From assembly GCA_032719365.1 (NCBI GenBank), contig CM064871.1:56635056-56699055 (forward strand): a stretch of DNA of 64,000 bases, in the 5' to 3' direction. Positions 36,353 to 47,657 of this stretch are shown here, in pieces (the stretch's first letter is position 1; each line of letters opens with the position of its first letter). This DNA is from Prinsepia uniflora (taxonomy: Eukaryota > Streptophyta > Magnoliopsida > Rosales > Rosaceae). The notes beneath the pieces were generated by a model. The model saw only the letters and a program-made list of their open reading frames with translations. It searched no databases and was not told the origin of the DNA. Position numbers and translations under genes: made by a program.

Positions 36353-37161
36353 AGCCTCCTAGACCCCACCTCTCTCGACTCTATCTTGGACTCTAACTCA
36401 CTTTCTTTCTCAACGACCATCGCATCTCTTTCTTGAGGAACCTCAAGTCGTACGCCGGTGAACAACGCATTGGTCTTTTCTGCAAGGTTTGGGTTTGTTC
36501 AGTTCTCATGATTTCAGGGTCTATTATTGATACTTTTTACTTGTTCATAATTTCAGAATGCTTGGTTCAGAGCTTTTAAAAAGATTTTTTAATTCATTAT
36601 AATTTTTCTCTAATGTTAATTCTCTTTTCTTTTCATTTTGGTGGTGGTGTGGGATCAGAGCTTTTCTACAGTCCTAAACGTATAGAAACAAGGTCTCATA
36701 TTTCATTCTTGCTGAAAAGGAATATCTGCTTACCAAAGATCCCTCACCAAGCTCTGTAAGTCCGGTTTATTTTATGTTCTAATGTCTTGTGTCACTGATG
36801 AATTCCTTGTTAAAGTTGTAATGTTGGGTTGCTTTTCTCTAATTTTAACTCTAACTTGTCTATCTGCAAGGAACTAGGACTCAAATTTTGTTCTTGCTGA
36901 AAATAAGTCTGCTTACCTAAGAAGAAAGTAGGTACGTCCTAAATTTAACACTACCCTTTTTTTGGTAGCTTTTAACTAATTTTAACTCTAATTTTAATTC
37001 TAACTTGTTTATTTGCAAGGAACAAGGGCTCTCATAAAAAAAAAAAAAGGCTTGATATTGTGTTCAAACGGTCAAGGTAATATTTATCGAATCTTTTAAA
37101 TTTGTCAAGTAATATCTACCATTTTTTAATCTGTATAATAGATAATACAACTCATATAATT
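36353..37161. other. Non-coding DNA with diverged internal repeats
   Basis: No coding region. Phrases such as 'ttcttgctgaaaa...ctgcttacc' occur near 36700 and 36890, and 'ctaacttgt..at.tgcaaggaac' near 36855 and 37005, so a unit of very roughly 150-200 bases is repeated in decayed form. It may be the 5' end of the hAT element to its right. Confidence 0.4.
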
Positions 37162-38943
37162 ATGAATGCACCTTTAAATGATACAACTAATTTTCAAATT
37201 GTACCCGCTGGGTATAAATTAACTAATAATGTTTGGAAAAATATTTTGAGGTCTCATGCTACGAAAAATGGTGAACTAATAAGTCAAAATGGTGTAGCAG
37301 TATTTAACGTTACCTGTAGTATTTGTCAATCTATTTTTGGTGATACTGCTTCTCTTAGGACTAATCATTTAAAATGTCATTTAGAAAGGCATATGACTGC
37401 ACAAACTACTTTTAATCCTAGTCAAATGTTATTAAATGCTGATTCTATTGAAAATTTGATTTTTTTTTTTGCTTATGATAAATTGAATAAAAGCATAATT
37501 TGTTTTAAAATGATTGAGGATCCACACATTGGATCATAACTTGCCTCTCATATTTTTTATGAATTGGTATCTTGGCCCATTCATGAAAAAATATTTATTT
37601 TGTCATTAGATAATGCATCAAATAATGATAATATTGCACTTGAAATTCCTAATCTTCTCATGATTGATGGGTTGTTTAAAGATTTATTTCATATTCGTTG
37701 TTCTTGTCACATCAAATTTGATTGTACAAGATGGATCAGAAATTTTGTCCCCATCTATTGATAGAATTATTGATATTGTAAGTAATATGAATAGTTCTAA
37801 TAAAAAAAAAACATGAAGTATTGGAAGCATTTTGTAAGGAATTTGGTATGTAAAAAAAACACTGACAATAATGTGCCTCATATATGGGTGGAATTCCACC
37901 TATGAGCTTCTGTAAGCAGCTTTACAATATAAAGTCCCTTCGAATAGATATACCCATAATGTTAATGAAACAAGCTCTTCCAACTTGGCTATCCGTATTA
38001 AAAGTGATTGGGTAGTTGTAGAAATTATTTATGGGGTTTTGCCTATTTTTTATTCTTCAATTAAGGTATTTTTTGGTGCTTATTATCCTGCTTCAAGTTG
38101 TGTTATTAGTTGTTTCGTAGATATTCATGAAACATTTTCTAGATATGATAAATTTGGTTTTTTTTAACACTACTTTGATTAAGATGAAGGAAAATTTGAT
38201 AAATATTGAGCTGATTTTCCTTCAATTTTCTGATTCGCTACTATTCTTGACCCTATGCTTAAATTTTTTGCAATTGAAGAATCTTTAAAGTTAATGTATA
38301 TTGATAAATACACCGTTGGTAAAAAAATCAGAAACATTAAGGAGTTATTATTTGAAATATGATGTTTACAAGAGGAAGGCTGTGATTATTGAGTCATATT
38401 ATGCCATCTTTGAATATGTTTTCTAGCATTTTGAGTGAAAATCTCAGTTCAATATCTCTTCATGTTGTTCAAAATTTAATATTCAAAGTTCGAAAAAGAG
38501 TTAAGGTTTCACACTCTAGTTCTACCACCGACTCTGATTTACAAGTTTATCTTGATTTGCTAACAATTGAGGTGAATGATGATAATTCGTTTAGTCTTTT
38601 GTGTTGATGAAAGTCAAATCAATCATTGTATCTTATTCTCTCTCTCTCTCTCTCTCTCTCTTATTGCTTATGATGTGCTAACAGTTTCAACATCTATTGT
38701 AGCTTCAAAATCATGTCTGAGTGAAGGTGATAGATTTGTGTCTGAAAGAGAGCAAACTTGAATCGAAGCACAATAGAAGCATTAATTTGCTTGAAGGATT
38801 AGATGCTAACTAGTTCGAGAATGCAAGATGCTTTTCTACAAAAGAAATGGGCAGAAGAATTAATGAATATCAAAGCATCAAGACCAGATTGGACAGAAGA
38901 TAGTAATGACGAGGTGGTTGAGAATGATAGTGAGACAATTTGA
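37162..38943 (+). pseudogene. hAT-family transposase pseudogene
   Basis: From ATG 37162 a BED-type zinc finger can be read (CSICQSIFGD, then HLKCHLERH). Next come the catalytic-region phrase IFILSLDNASNNDNIA and HIRCSCHI (37570-37720), then SDWVVVEIIYGVLPIFYSS and FFGAYYPASS (about 38000-38095), then a TILDPMLKFF-like piece. Last is the C-terminal dimerisation domain (IAYDVLTVSTSIVASKS) with RSTIEALICLKD and a final stop near 38941. This is the Ac/hAT order (BED finger, transposase, dimerisation). At least five stops or frameshifts break it, and a CT microsatellite has expanded inside the dimerisation domain, so it cannot move DNA. Confidence 0.8.
38638..38662. repeat. (CT)n microsatellite in hAT relic
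   Basis: About 12 CT units, located exactly where the dimerisation domain would continue. Confidence 0.9.
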
Positions 38944-39509
38944 GGCTAAAATTATAATATAGTTTCTTAACATTGATAAGTAATATAGTAAGTATAATTT
39001 GAATTTGAAGGATGCTTGTGGTACCCTTATTACTTACTATATTTTTTCCCCTAAAAGGGTTTCATGGTATGATTTTAACAAGGCAACGCTTTTTGCATCC
39101 TCAAATGTCTTTTTTTTTTTTTAATATTATTAGTTTTCTTAATATTTTTTGTATTTCTTCCTAAATTTAGTATTAATTTACTAATTTTAAAAAGTTCAAT
39201 TATGCCCGATCCGAATTTTTTTTATTCGGCTTGACTCTTTAAGTTATATCAAAAAGTTTGGCTCGATGAAGTATTTGAGTTATTATATATGATATATATG
39301 ACTAAATTCCCTCGGCCTAATTCAGTATTTTTCGGAATATAGAATAAGTTCAATCCGATCCGACCCAAACCCAAAAATATAAGTCCGGCTTAGTCCGGCT
39401 TGTCGACCTGACCTAATACTGAGGGCTAATTTGAATCAATCCTGAGTAGGCCCAATGTTACAGTGACTTGACCTTGTCCATTCTCTCGCCTAGGAGCGGC
39501 AATGGTATT
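38944..39509. other. AT-rich 3' flank of hAT relic
   Basis: No gene. 39180-39440 has 'gatccgacccaaaccc'-like phrases that often occur near hAT ends. 'taggagcggcaatgg' (39491-39505) resembles a hAT terminus, but its partner was not found. Confidence 0.35.
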
Positions 39510-39580
39510 TTTTGATGTGTAAAATGTCCACGTGGAAGGAATGACAACAGGGCAATCTATTCTAGAAGGTTAGGACAGAT

Positions 39581-39667
<87 letters not shown>

Positions 39668-40136
39668 CTGTTAAATGAAGCTCTAACCTTGAGGAGAGAT
39701 GAGAGGTTTGCTTTGTAATCAAGCAAACTTGTAACTAACTAGCTAGGTGTCATTCTCTTATTGGATGTTGAGTGTGAGAGCATCTAAGGTGTGAGGAGTG
39801 TGTGAATGTACGGGTGAGGTGCATGTATACTTTTAGAAACAATTGAATAAACACTGTGAAAAATTCAAAGTGAATTCTGTGAGATAAATCGTGTGAGGAC
39901 ATTTAGCAAACAGGTGGTGTGCATCAGTGTAGAGTGATTGCATTCACCATTCAATCATCATCATCTTCTTCCATTGATCAATAAAATAGTAAAGCAAACA
40001 AGCACAATCATCCTATACTAATCATGAGCTAATCCCTATTCAATCTTCATTCAGCTAGTGTGTGCAAGTGTTGTTTGGTTGAGTGAGAACCATACCTGAT
40101 CTTGTACGATCCTGCATCATCTCTACTAATTTAATA
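39510..40136 (+). repeat. 5' LTR of copia element E
   Basis: Aligned with 51057-51564 apart from an extra segment of about 120 bases (from 39581) holding the GT run. Ends ...aata directly before the primer site. Confidence 0.85.
39583..39665. repeat. (GT)n microsatellite
   Basis: About 41 GT units inside the 5' LTR of E, absent from the 3' LTR. Confidence 0.95.
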
Positions 40137-40148
40137 TGGTATCAGAGC
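40137..40148 (+). other. Primer-binding site of copia E
   Basis: tggtatcagagc directly after the LTR; initiator tRNA-Met type. Confidence 0.9.
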
Positions 40149-40223
40149 AAACTTGATCTGCATCTGAGGCGTACACGCAGAAGAAAACCTGACTCGTAGT
40201 TGAAGACTAAAGAAACACCTGCA

Positions 40224-41177
40224 ATGGCAGGACATGGAGGTGACTTGAAGATTCCACTCTTTAACGGGAGCAACTATGACTTCTGGAGAGTGAAGATGAG
40301 GACCGTACTACTTGCTTATGATCTCTGGGAGTATATCAAAGTTGAACTTCCAGAACCACCAAGAACGGATGAAGCCACTAGAGGAACTCCTGCTGCTCAA
40401 ACTGAGATCAGACCAACTCATACTGATAATGTCAAGGATGCTAAGGCATTCAGCATGATCCAAAATGCTGTCACATATGAAATCTTTGCCAGGATTCAAA
40501 ATGAAGTCAAGGCTAAAGAAGCTTGGGATATCTTGCAAAGAGAATACAGAGGAGACTCTAAGGTACAATCAGTTAAATTGCAATCCCTTAGAAGAGACTT
40601 TGAGTATGCTAGAATGAAAGAGGATGAAACTCTATCCGTGTATCTGTCTAGGCTCTATGCAATAGTAAACAGCATGAGGACATATGGGGAGGAAATTACA
40701 GAAAAACGTCTATCTCAAAAGATCTTAATTAGTCTTACCAAACCATTTGATCCTATAGTCTCCATTATTCATGAAACAAGGGACATTGATACTGTAAATG
40801 TTTAAAGTGTTGTGGCCTCAATAAGGGCCTTTGATCAAAGGTTGGAGATGCACACAGATGGAGGTCTAGAAAAAGCTCTTGCTAGCTTATCTGTGTCCAA
40901 TAGATCAAATCAGGGTACATATCGATGGAAGAACAAGAAACAGTTCAAAGGTACCAAGAACTGGAAACAAAGGAACAATTCAGTAAACCAGAATTCTCAT
41001 CAGGGTTCTGGAACAGGTTTTAATTCAGGGTCTAGTACCAGTAAGGGTGAATACCTTGGGTCCAAGCTTCTGTGCAAGAAGTGTGAAAGACACCACTATG
41101 GAAATTTTTGGTTTAAGGGAGGAGTTAAGTGTTACAATTGTCAAAAGTTTGGGCATATGGCAAAGGATTGTACATAG
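40224..41177 (+). pseudogene. Copia E gag
   Basis: ATG 40224 opens MAGHGGDLKIPLFNGSNYDF, the copia Gag N-terminus. The UBN2-type core follows (KEAWDILQREYRGDSKVQSV, QKILISLTKPFDPIVSIIHE). A TAA at 40803 interrupts, after which the same frame resumes (IRAFDQRLEMHTDGGLEKAL) to a Lys/Asn-rich tail and a zinc knuckle CYNCQKFGHMAKDC near 41131-41172. It is about 85% open; the stop prevents normal Gag. Confidence 0.9.
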
Positions 41178-41192
41178 AAACTAGTAAGAAAT

Positions 41193-41870
41193 ATGGCACA
41201 AGAAGTCATTGACACAACACCTAATCTGTTATATGCTTACAATGCTGTAGCAGTCAAGGACAATAGCAAGTGGTACCTTGACAGTGCTTGTAGCAATCAT
41301 ATGATAAGGCAAGAATCACTACTAATCCACAATGACAAGTCTGCTAAGGCTAAATTCAAGATGGGTGATGGAAACCTTGTGTAGGCAGTTGGGAAATGAA
41401 CACTGGTGATTCAAACTAAACAAGGAGAAAGACACATCAAAGAAGTAATACTATTACTAGGGCTGGATGAAAATTTGTTAAGTGTTGGTCAGATGATTGA
41501 GCATGGTTACTTCTTGGTGTTTGGAGATCACACTGTGGACATTTATGAAGATAATGCCCTGAGTCAGAAAGTTGCCAAGGTTCAAATGACTAGGAACAGA
41601 TGTTTTCCTTTGTCATTTGAATCTGTTAATCCAGTAGAAATGAGGGCAACTATGTGTGAAGCCTCTGAGTTATGGAACAGGAGATTTAGACATCTCAACT
41701 TCAAGAGTTTGAAGTTGTTATAGCAAAAGGATATAGTAATAGGACTACCTATGCTGCAAGAAAAAGGTGAAATGTGTGAAGGCTGTGTGGCAGGGAAGCT
41801 GCATGTTGAACAATTTGATAAGGAACCAGCTTAGAGAGCATCTAAGCCACTTGAACTGATTCACACAGAT
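41193..41870 (+). pseudogene. Copia E protease and pre-integrase region
   Basis: WYLDSACSNHM (41271-41303) is the copia protease active site, with DSA in place of DSG. Then comes LLLGLDENLLSVGQMIEHGY and the pre-integrase zinc region ELWNRRFRHLNFKSL and MCEGCVAGKL. Stops at about 41381, 41722 and 41833 break the frame. Confidence 0.85.
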
Positions 41871-42369
41871 GTGTATGGGCCAATGCAGGAGACAACAAAT
41901 GGAGGTAACATATATTTTATTACCTTCATAGATGACTATACCAGAATGTGCTGGTTGTACTTTCTTACACACAAGTCAGGTGTACTTGGTGTTTTCAAGA
42001 AGTTTAAGAAGATGGTGGAGTTGCAAAGTGGATACAAGGTTAAGAACATTGATGAAAATATCGGTAAATATCGCCGAAATTTCGGCGAAATTTCGGGATT
42101 TTTACCGGACGGCACATAAGACGGGGGGGGAAAGAAATTCGCCAAAATATCGAACAATTTTCTTATTTTGAGCCCACAGATCCGTTTCTAAGATCAAAAC
42201 GATGAAAATACACTATTAATTCGTGAAATTTGGACGTAAAACGAGAGAGATTGAGTCGGGTCATGCCGCCGGGTCGAAAAATCCGAGTTGCAGACCCGGC
42301 TGAAGGTTAGAGATGACTGGTAATGTGTATATTTATATAATAAACGATCTTAAATAACAATAATGAAGT

Positions 42370-42428
42370 GTAGCAGAGATGGTTTGAACTGTTGGTTAAG
42401 TTTGGGGGGTCACGGGTTCGAACCCCCC
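42370..42428 (+). other. tRNA-derived segment with pol III box-like motifs
   Basis: gtagcagagatgg resembles an A box, and gggttcgaacccc (42414-42426) is a perfect B box/T-arm with a hairpin. The spacing of about 40 bases fits a tRNA-derived sequence. No full cloverleaf or acceptor stem is seen, so it is not called a tRNA gene. Confidence 0.5.
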
Positions 42429-42443
42429 TTGTCCAAATTGCAG

Positions 42444-42680
42444 ATTTTTGTTCTCTTTTCCATTTTATTCAATGTTTTCAATTTTTGTTCTCTTTTCCAT
42501 TTTATTCAATGTTTTCAATTTTTTTTCTCTCTCCCTTTTTATTCATTTTTTTTTCCAGTTTTTCCCCCTCCCTTTTTATTCATTTTCCCCAATTTCTTTT
42601 TCCTCTCCCTTGTTATTCATTTTTTTTCAATTCCCCCCCTCTTTATTCATTTTTTCCAATTTTTCAACAAAGGTTGGCCT
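42444..42680. repeat. T/C-rich tandem repeat, 37-bp unit
   Basis: Two near-perfect 37-base units (42444-42480, 42481-42517) built on 'ttctcttttccattttattcaa' are followed by four or five decayed units with 'ttattcatttt' cores. It produces long Phe-rich open frames without meaning. Confidence 0.85.
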
Positions 42681-43684
42681 TTTTTTTTGTTTCATTTTTG
42701 TCCAATTTTAAATATATCCATTATTTCCAATTTTTTAACAAAGTTTGATCATATTTTTTCATCTTTTTTTCTTTCCAATTTTAAATATTTTAAACTTATT
42801 TTATCATTTTTCTTACAATGATTTTGTATGTTTATTGTTATATTTTTAAATATTTTAACTTTCAATTATAGTAACTCACTTCAATTTATATTTATATTTA
42901 ATATTTTATATTATTAGTTATCGTCAGAATCATATTACATCATATTATTCATCATATATTTATTATATCGAAGTTATTTTATAATTTTATTAGTTATATA
43001 TAACCATCATTGAGCACTTAAGATTTTCCCAAAATTTCATTCTAAATTTCCAACTTTTAAATCGAATTTCCGTCATTTTTGTTGACCGTAAACGATATCG
43101 ATATCGATATCGATATTTAGGGCGAGATATCCGTAAATTCGACTAGTGATATATCCGTCGATATCGATATTTTCATCCTTGGTTAAGAACATCAGAAGTG
43201 ACAGAGGTTGAGAGTACTTGCCACAAAATTTCCAGTCATTCTGTGAAGAGACAGGGATAAGCAAGCAATTGACAGTTGCATACTCACCACAACAGAATAG
43301 TGTGGTTGAGAGGAAGAATAGAACACTTGTGGAAATGACCAGTTCAATGATGCAAGAAAAGAATGTACCTAATAAGTACTGGGGTGAAGCTATAAACACT
43401 GCTTGCTACCTTCTAAACAGATGTCCAATAAGATCCCTAGATGGAAAGACACCATTTGAGAAGTTTACTGGAAGAAAACTTGGTGTTAAACATCTCAGAG
43501 TATTTGTTTGCATACAGGACCCGTCCCCAACTGGACCTCAAAAACCGTACCCGGTCCTGCTCCCGTCTGACAAGTCAACTGAAGTCCCGAAACGATCCTT
43601 CAGTACTTATCAGGCAAGGGATAGTTGCGCTGATTTCCGTTTATGCCTTCGCCTCGAGATCAGCCCTGAACGTTGTGCCACGGC

Positions 43685-44641
43685 CTAGAGGGTCAACAAA
43701 ACAGAAAAGGTGTGAGTGGACAAAAATATATTCGTTAAAACACATTTGAAAAGGCATCATTTACCCTCCAGTTTATCAAATCATGCATGCATAGGGAAAA
43801 ACGAATGAATGACAATCACCGGCTTTCCATCCAGACCACATAACAAATTAAAATCCTGGCTGTCAGGCCAAACACATGAAAACATAGTTACCTGGCCACA
43901 CAGACTAAAACTCGCACTTAATACCAGTACGCCATCATAATCATAATCATCATCAAACAGTACCATGCACAAGGTCATAAACAATTACTCAATCCGCACT
44001 ATTCACAAGTGCATAAGTCATCACATAATTACATCCGTACTAGGCCCTAACCCCGAGCATTAGCCGTCTGGGAACACCCCGAGCTCCGGCTATCTGGGAA
44101 TACTTATCACCCCGAGTACCAGCCGCCTGGGAACACCCCTAGCTCCGGCTGCCTGGGAACAATCACAATCATATCCCCGAGCTCCGGTCGTCTGGGAACA
44201 CCCCAAGCTTCGACCGTCTGGGTATTCACAATCAATCACAATCACAATGAATCATCCCGGGAGCATATCCCAAAACATGTCAGTCAAGTCCATGACCCAA
44301 TCCAAGTCAAATCATTACCAACCGGGACTCAAGCCCAATATCCTTTACACGTAATTTCGTAAAATCATATAGAAAACATTATCATAATCCAGAAATCATT
44401 CTTAACTCATTCATTCATCAAAATACCCATTTTGAAATCATTTTGACTCCGGGCTTAGCCCAAAATATCATTTGCACATTGCCTCGTAAAACGTGCCCGA
44501 ATTACCGATTAAAATAATTATTAAATCATAAATAATCATCCAAACAAATCATAACATCATTGCAAACCAAATCATGCAATCAATCATGTAAAACATTTAA
44601 CTATGCATGCATATTAATTTATAAAACAAACGTCCACTCAC
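43685..44641 (-). other. Putative LTR leader intron with paired ends (D, left LTR)
   Basis: Donor GTGAGTGGAC on the minus strand (44632-44641), ATGCATGCAT at 44603-44612 and 43783-43792, partner arm at 43712-43721 and acceptor-like gttgaccctctag (TAG = 43685-43687). Confidence 0.45.
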
Positions 44642-46503
44642 ACACCGTCCGATTGCTCGTTTCCCGCGCTGCACGTGTTTCCGTAATTTCCGATACGTGC
44701 CAGGAATCCCGAATCCTGTTCACAATCATTATTCAAGGTTATAAACAAGTCAATTTACATCATCTAATTTTCCCATAATTTTCCGGGAATTTAATATTAA
44801 TTAAATACGTAACTTAAATCTTCGGACCCTCGAAACATCATCGAGACGGTGTCCGATCGACGCGAAACAAATTTTAAAATGTCCGTTACATTACAGGGAG
44901 TAAAACACCTGTTGGAACTTTCCTCAGAAAACGTGCCACGCGCCCTCACGCGCCGCCGCAAGCGGCTGCGCGTGAGTCCACGCGCCGTGCTACAGTGTTG
45001 CTACAGTTACCTTCTCTACCCGTTTACCTGGTAAACGGAGCTTATGACCCGCGATTCAACCCGATTCATTCCTAGCCAATTCGAACTCAATTACTCTCGT
45101 TCTTTCAATCATTAGACTTAAACCAATATGGATTACAGGTCTGTGAATTTAATTGACCCAAACAAGCTCTGAAACCCTTCGACTCAATAAGAACACCCGA
45201 CGGGTCTTCATTCGGGTTGCATCTCAGTTCTTGTCATATCATTAAATTGATCATACAGGAAGCATTCTACGTCCATTCTAAGCTTAAAGGTGCAATCAAT
45301 TTCAGAAATCCTTACCTCCAAGTAATCGAACCCAAGCTCCCACTTCAATGGCGTCGCAGCATCTGTTCATCACCAATTCACGATCAATTCTCTTCGAATT
45401 TGATCCCAGTCGACTCGTCTTAGGTCCAGTAAGCTTACTCAAACGTTCATTTCCATCAATTAAGCCTCCAACAAGAAATTCAATTCGAATCATCAATTCA
45501 AGGTTTCGGGTATTTTCTGATTTCCCAGTCCCCTTTCTTTTCGATTTTCACTCACTTCCCTCGCATAAAGCTCTCTGTTTAATCTCAGTTTTCCCATGGA
45601 CTCGTGATCAATCAATTTGCACAAATTCAAATACCCAAGGTGGACGGTTTGGTTGTTCTCCGTTTGTGTTGTTTTGATCATGTATTAATTAAGTGCTAAT
45701 TATACAACAAATTAATTAATTAATTTAAGTGTACACCAAAGCACTCATGTGCTACTAATCTCCCTCATCAAGTGACACATGTCACCCAACAATAAATCCT
45801 TATCCAATTTAGCTGAATCAGCTAGGACCACCGTCCCATATACCATGCTGTGGTAAAATTACCATTTTACCCTTGCCATACTAATTACCAAAATACCCCT
45901 CATAGTTCTAGACCCATAAGTTTCTCGTTCGGACTCCGATTGGCGCATGCCGCCTGTCTATGGATTCAGCGTCCCGAGACCTACCCAACGGTGTCCAAAC
46001 CATGTTCCGATCAAAAAGTCAACTTTCGGCCCCTTTTACCAACTTCCGCACGTCATAACTTTCTCCTCGAATGTCGAAATTGGACGTGCCACCTGTCTAT
46101 GAACTCGTGACGTCCCATACTACGTCACGGTCATCGGTCAAAGTCTGTTTGACCGCTCAAATTAAAAGTCAACTTTTTGCCCAATTCCGGGGGCAAAATC
46201 GTCCTTTTCTTCAATTTTTATTTTTTTATTTTTTTATTTTTTTCAAATTTTCATGTTTTGAATTTCCGGGGCGTTACAACCTTCCCCCCTTAAAGAATTT
46301 CGTCCTCGAAATTCAGTCACAAACACAACAGTACAACATACACAATAAACACACAACAGTACAACGGCCCAAGCCACAACACTCATATAACAGTACGAGA
46401 GTACATAACTTTACATCACAACCACTACATACAACAGTTCAACTATACAGTACTACATACATATCATACAAAGATACAAACGTTAAGTCACGAGGTATCA
46501 CCA

Positions 46504-47450
46504 TTAACTCCCCCCGGGTGGTGCCCGAAGGCCCGAAGGTCGACCACGTCCTCGTGGTGCACCCCTAGTGCTAGCAGCTCCTCGTCCACCTGCGGATCGA
46601 GCAGTGGAGGCCGTCTCTGAGCCCGGTTCTATAGTGCTACCCGTGGGACGATAAGGACAAAATCGCTTAATGTGCCCAGCTTTCCCACAGAAATAACAAC
46701 CCTCTGTGCTTAGTCGTCCAGGTCGACCGCCCCTATCTTGTTGATCTGAAACATTCTGATTATTTTGCTCAATTCCATCATCACGAGAACTTAATCGAGA
46801 TCCCCAAGATCCCCCAGAAGGATCAAGGTTAACACTACTTCTTTTTGGTGGTCCCTGAGATATCACCCTAGTCTCCTGACGCTCTCGGCGTTGTCCAGAA
46901 CGTTCTCGGGGAGGCAAAGTCGCTTCTACACGAGTAGCAGCATCTGATAACTCTCGAAGTGTGGGATAATATTCTTCAGTCCGTACTCAAATCGGCGACA
47001 CTTATCCTCTTCATTAGTCACATATAGAGGAGCAAAATTTGATAGATTCAAGAATTTCTGCTCATATTCCGCCACTGACAGAGTCCCTTGCCGTAATTCC
47101 AAAAACTCAACCTCTTTCGCATTACGAAATGAGCGGGGGTAAAACTGATCCAGGAAGCGCTCCCGAAAAGCCTCCCAAGTCAAAGTATGGGCATTTAACC
47201 CAGTCAGTTGCAACCCACGCCACCACCTGTAGGCGTTGCCACTCAACATAAAGGTAGCTAATAAAACCATATCCTCCTGTGAACATCTCATAATCTCGAA
47301 AATCCGTTCGAATTGAATAATCCATTCATAGGCCTCTTCTGGGTCAGTCTGGCCCGTAAATCTAGTGGCTCCAAGACGTTGGGCTCTCTCAACATCTGGA
47401 CTCCCTAACTCATCGTCAGGCCGTGCACAGGGCTCACGTCTCGGAGGCAT
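46504..47450 (-). pseudogene. D gag (only coding region of the element)
   Basis: ATG 47450. N-terminus MPPRREPCARPDDE, then ERAQRLGATRFTGQTDPEEA and EWIIQFERIFEIMRC. The intact core YRWWRGLQ and FRERFLDQFYPRSFRNAKEV follows, then EYEQKFLNLSNFAPLY. One frameshift near 46980 separates this from the rest (46917-46504), which has a basic Arg/Gly tail with a zinc knuckle CYFCGKAGHIKRFC and ends GLRAPPGGS. Protease, RT and integrase are absent, and the next 220 bases to the LTR are low-complexity 'acaacagtac' repeats. It would depend on enzymes from a relative such as C, whose gag start is similar. Confidence 0.88.
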
Positions 47451-47657
47451 AACAGATCCGTAACCAAATGCTCTGATACCAATTTGACAGGACCCGTCCC
47501 CAACTGGACCTCAAAAACCGTACCCGGTCCTGCTCCCGTCTGACAATTCAACTGAAGTCCCGAAACGATCCTTCAGTACTTATCAGGCAAGGGATAGTTG
47601 CGCTGATTTCCGTTTATGCCTTCGCCTCGAGATCAGCCCCGAACGTTGTGCCACGGC

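Larger units (their letters stand above)
42050..43180. mobile_element. Element F, MULE-like non-coding DNA transposon
   Basis: A 1,131-base insert in copia E integrase flanked by a perfect 12-base direct repeat ggttaagaacat (42038-42049 and 43181-43192). The ends carry a short inverted repeat: gatgaaaatatcg at 42051-42063 and its complement near 43164-43176. Both ends are rich in ATATCG and CGAAATTTCGGCG palindromic units. The interior is a tRNA-like segment, a T/C-rich tandem repeat and AT-rich DNA, with no transposase. The long target repeat and subterminal repeats point to the Mutator superfamily, tentatively. A related copy starts at 63594. Confidence 0.65.
41850..43511 (+). pseudogene. 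Copia E integrase, split by element F
   Basis: First part 41850-42049: LIHTDVYGPMQ carries the first Asp of the DDE core, then FITFIDDYTRMCWLYFL. After the F insertion it resumes at 43181: NIRSDRG, FQSFCEETGISKQLTVAYSP and VVERKNRTLVEM (the Glu region), then KYWGEAINTACYLLNRCPIR to LGVKHLRVFVC, where D begins. Apart from the insertions the second part is open. Confidence 0.85.

Noticed and set aside
42370..42428. Possible tRNA gene
   Set aside because: Only A/B-box-like motifs and a T-arm hairpin; no acceptor stem or anticodon arm can be drawn.
42363..42821. Phe-rich open frames in three registers
   Set aside because: T/C-rich tandem repeat inside element F; no membrane protein family and frames overlap.
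44560..45677. Several 60-110 codon open frames in D's LTR
   Set aside because: They lie inside LTR sequence, the same short frames recur in the other LTR copy, and there is no protein family.
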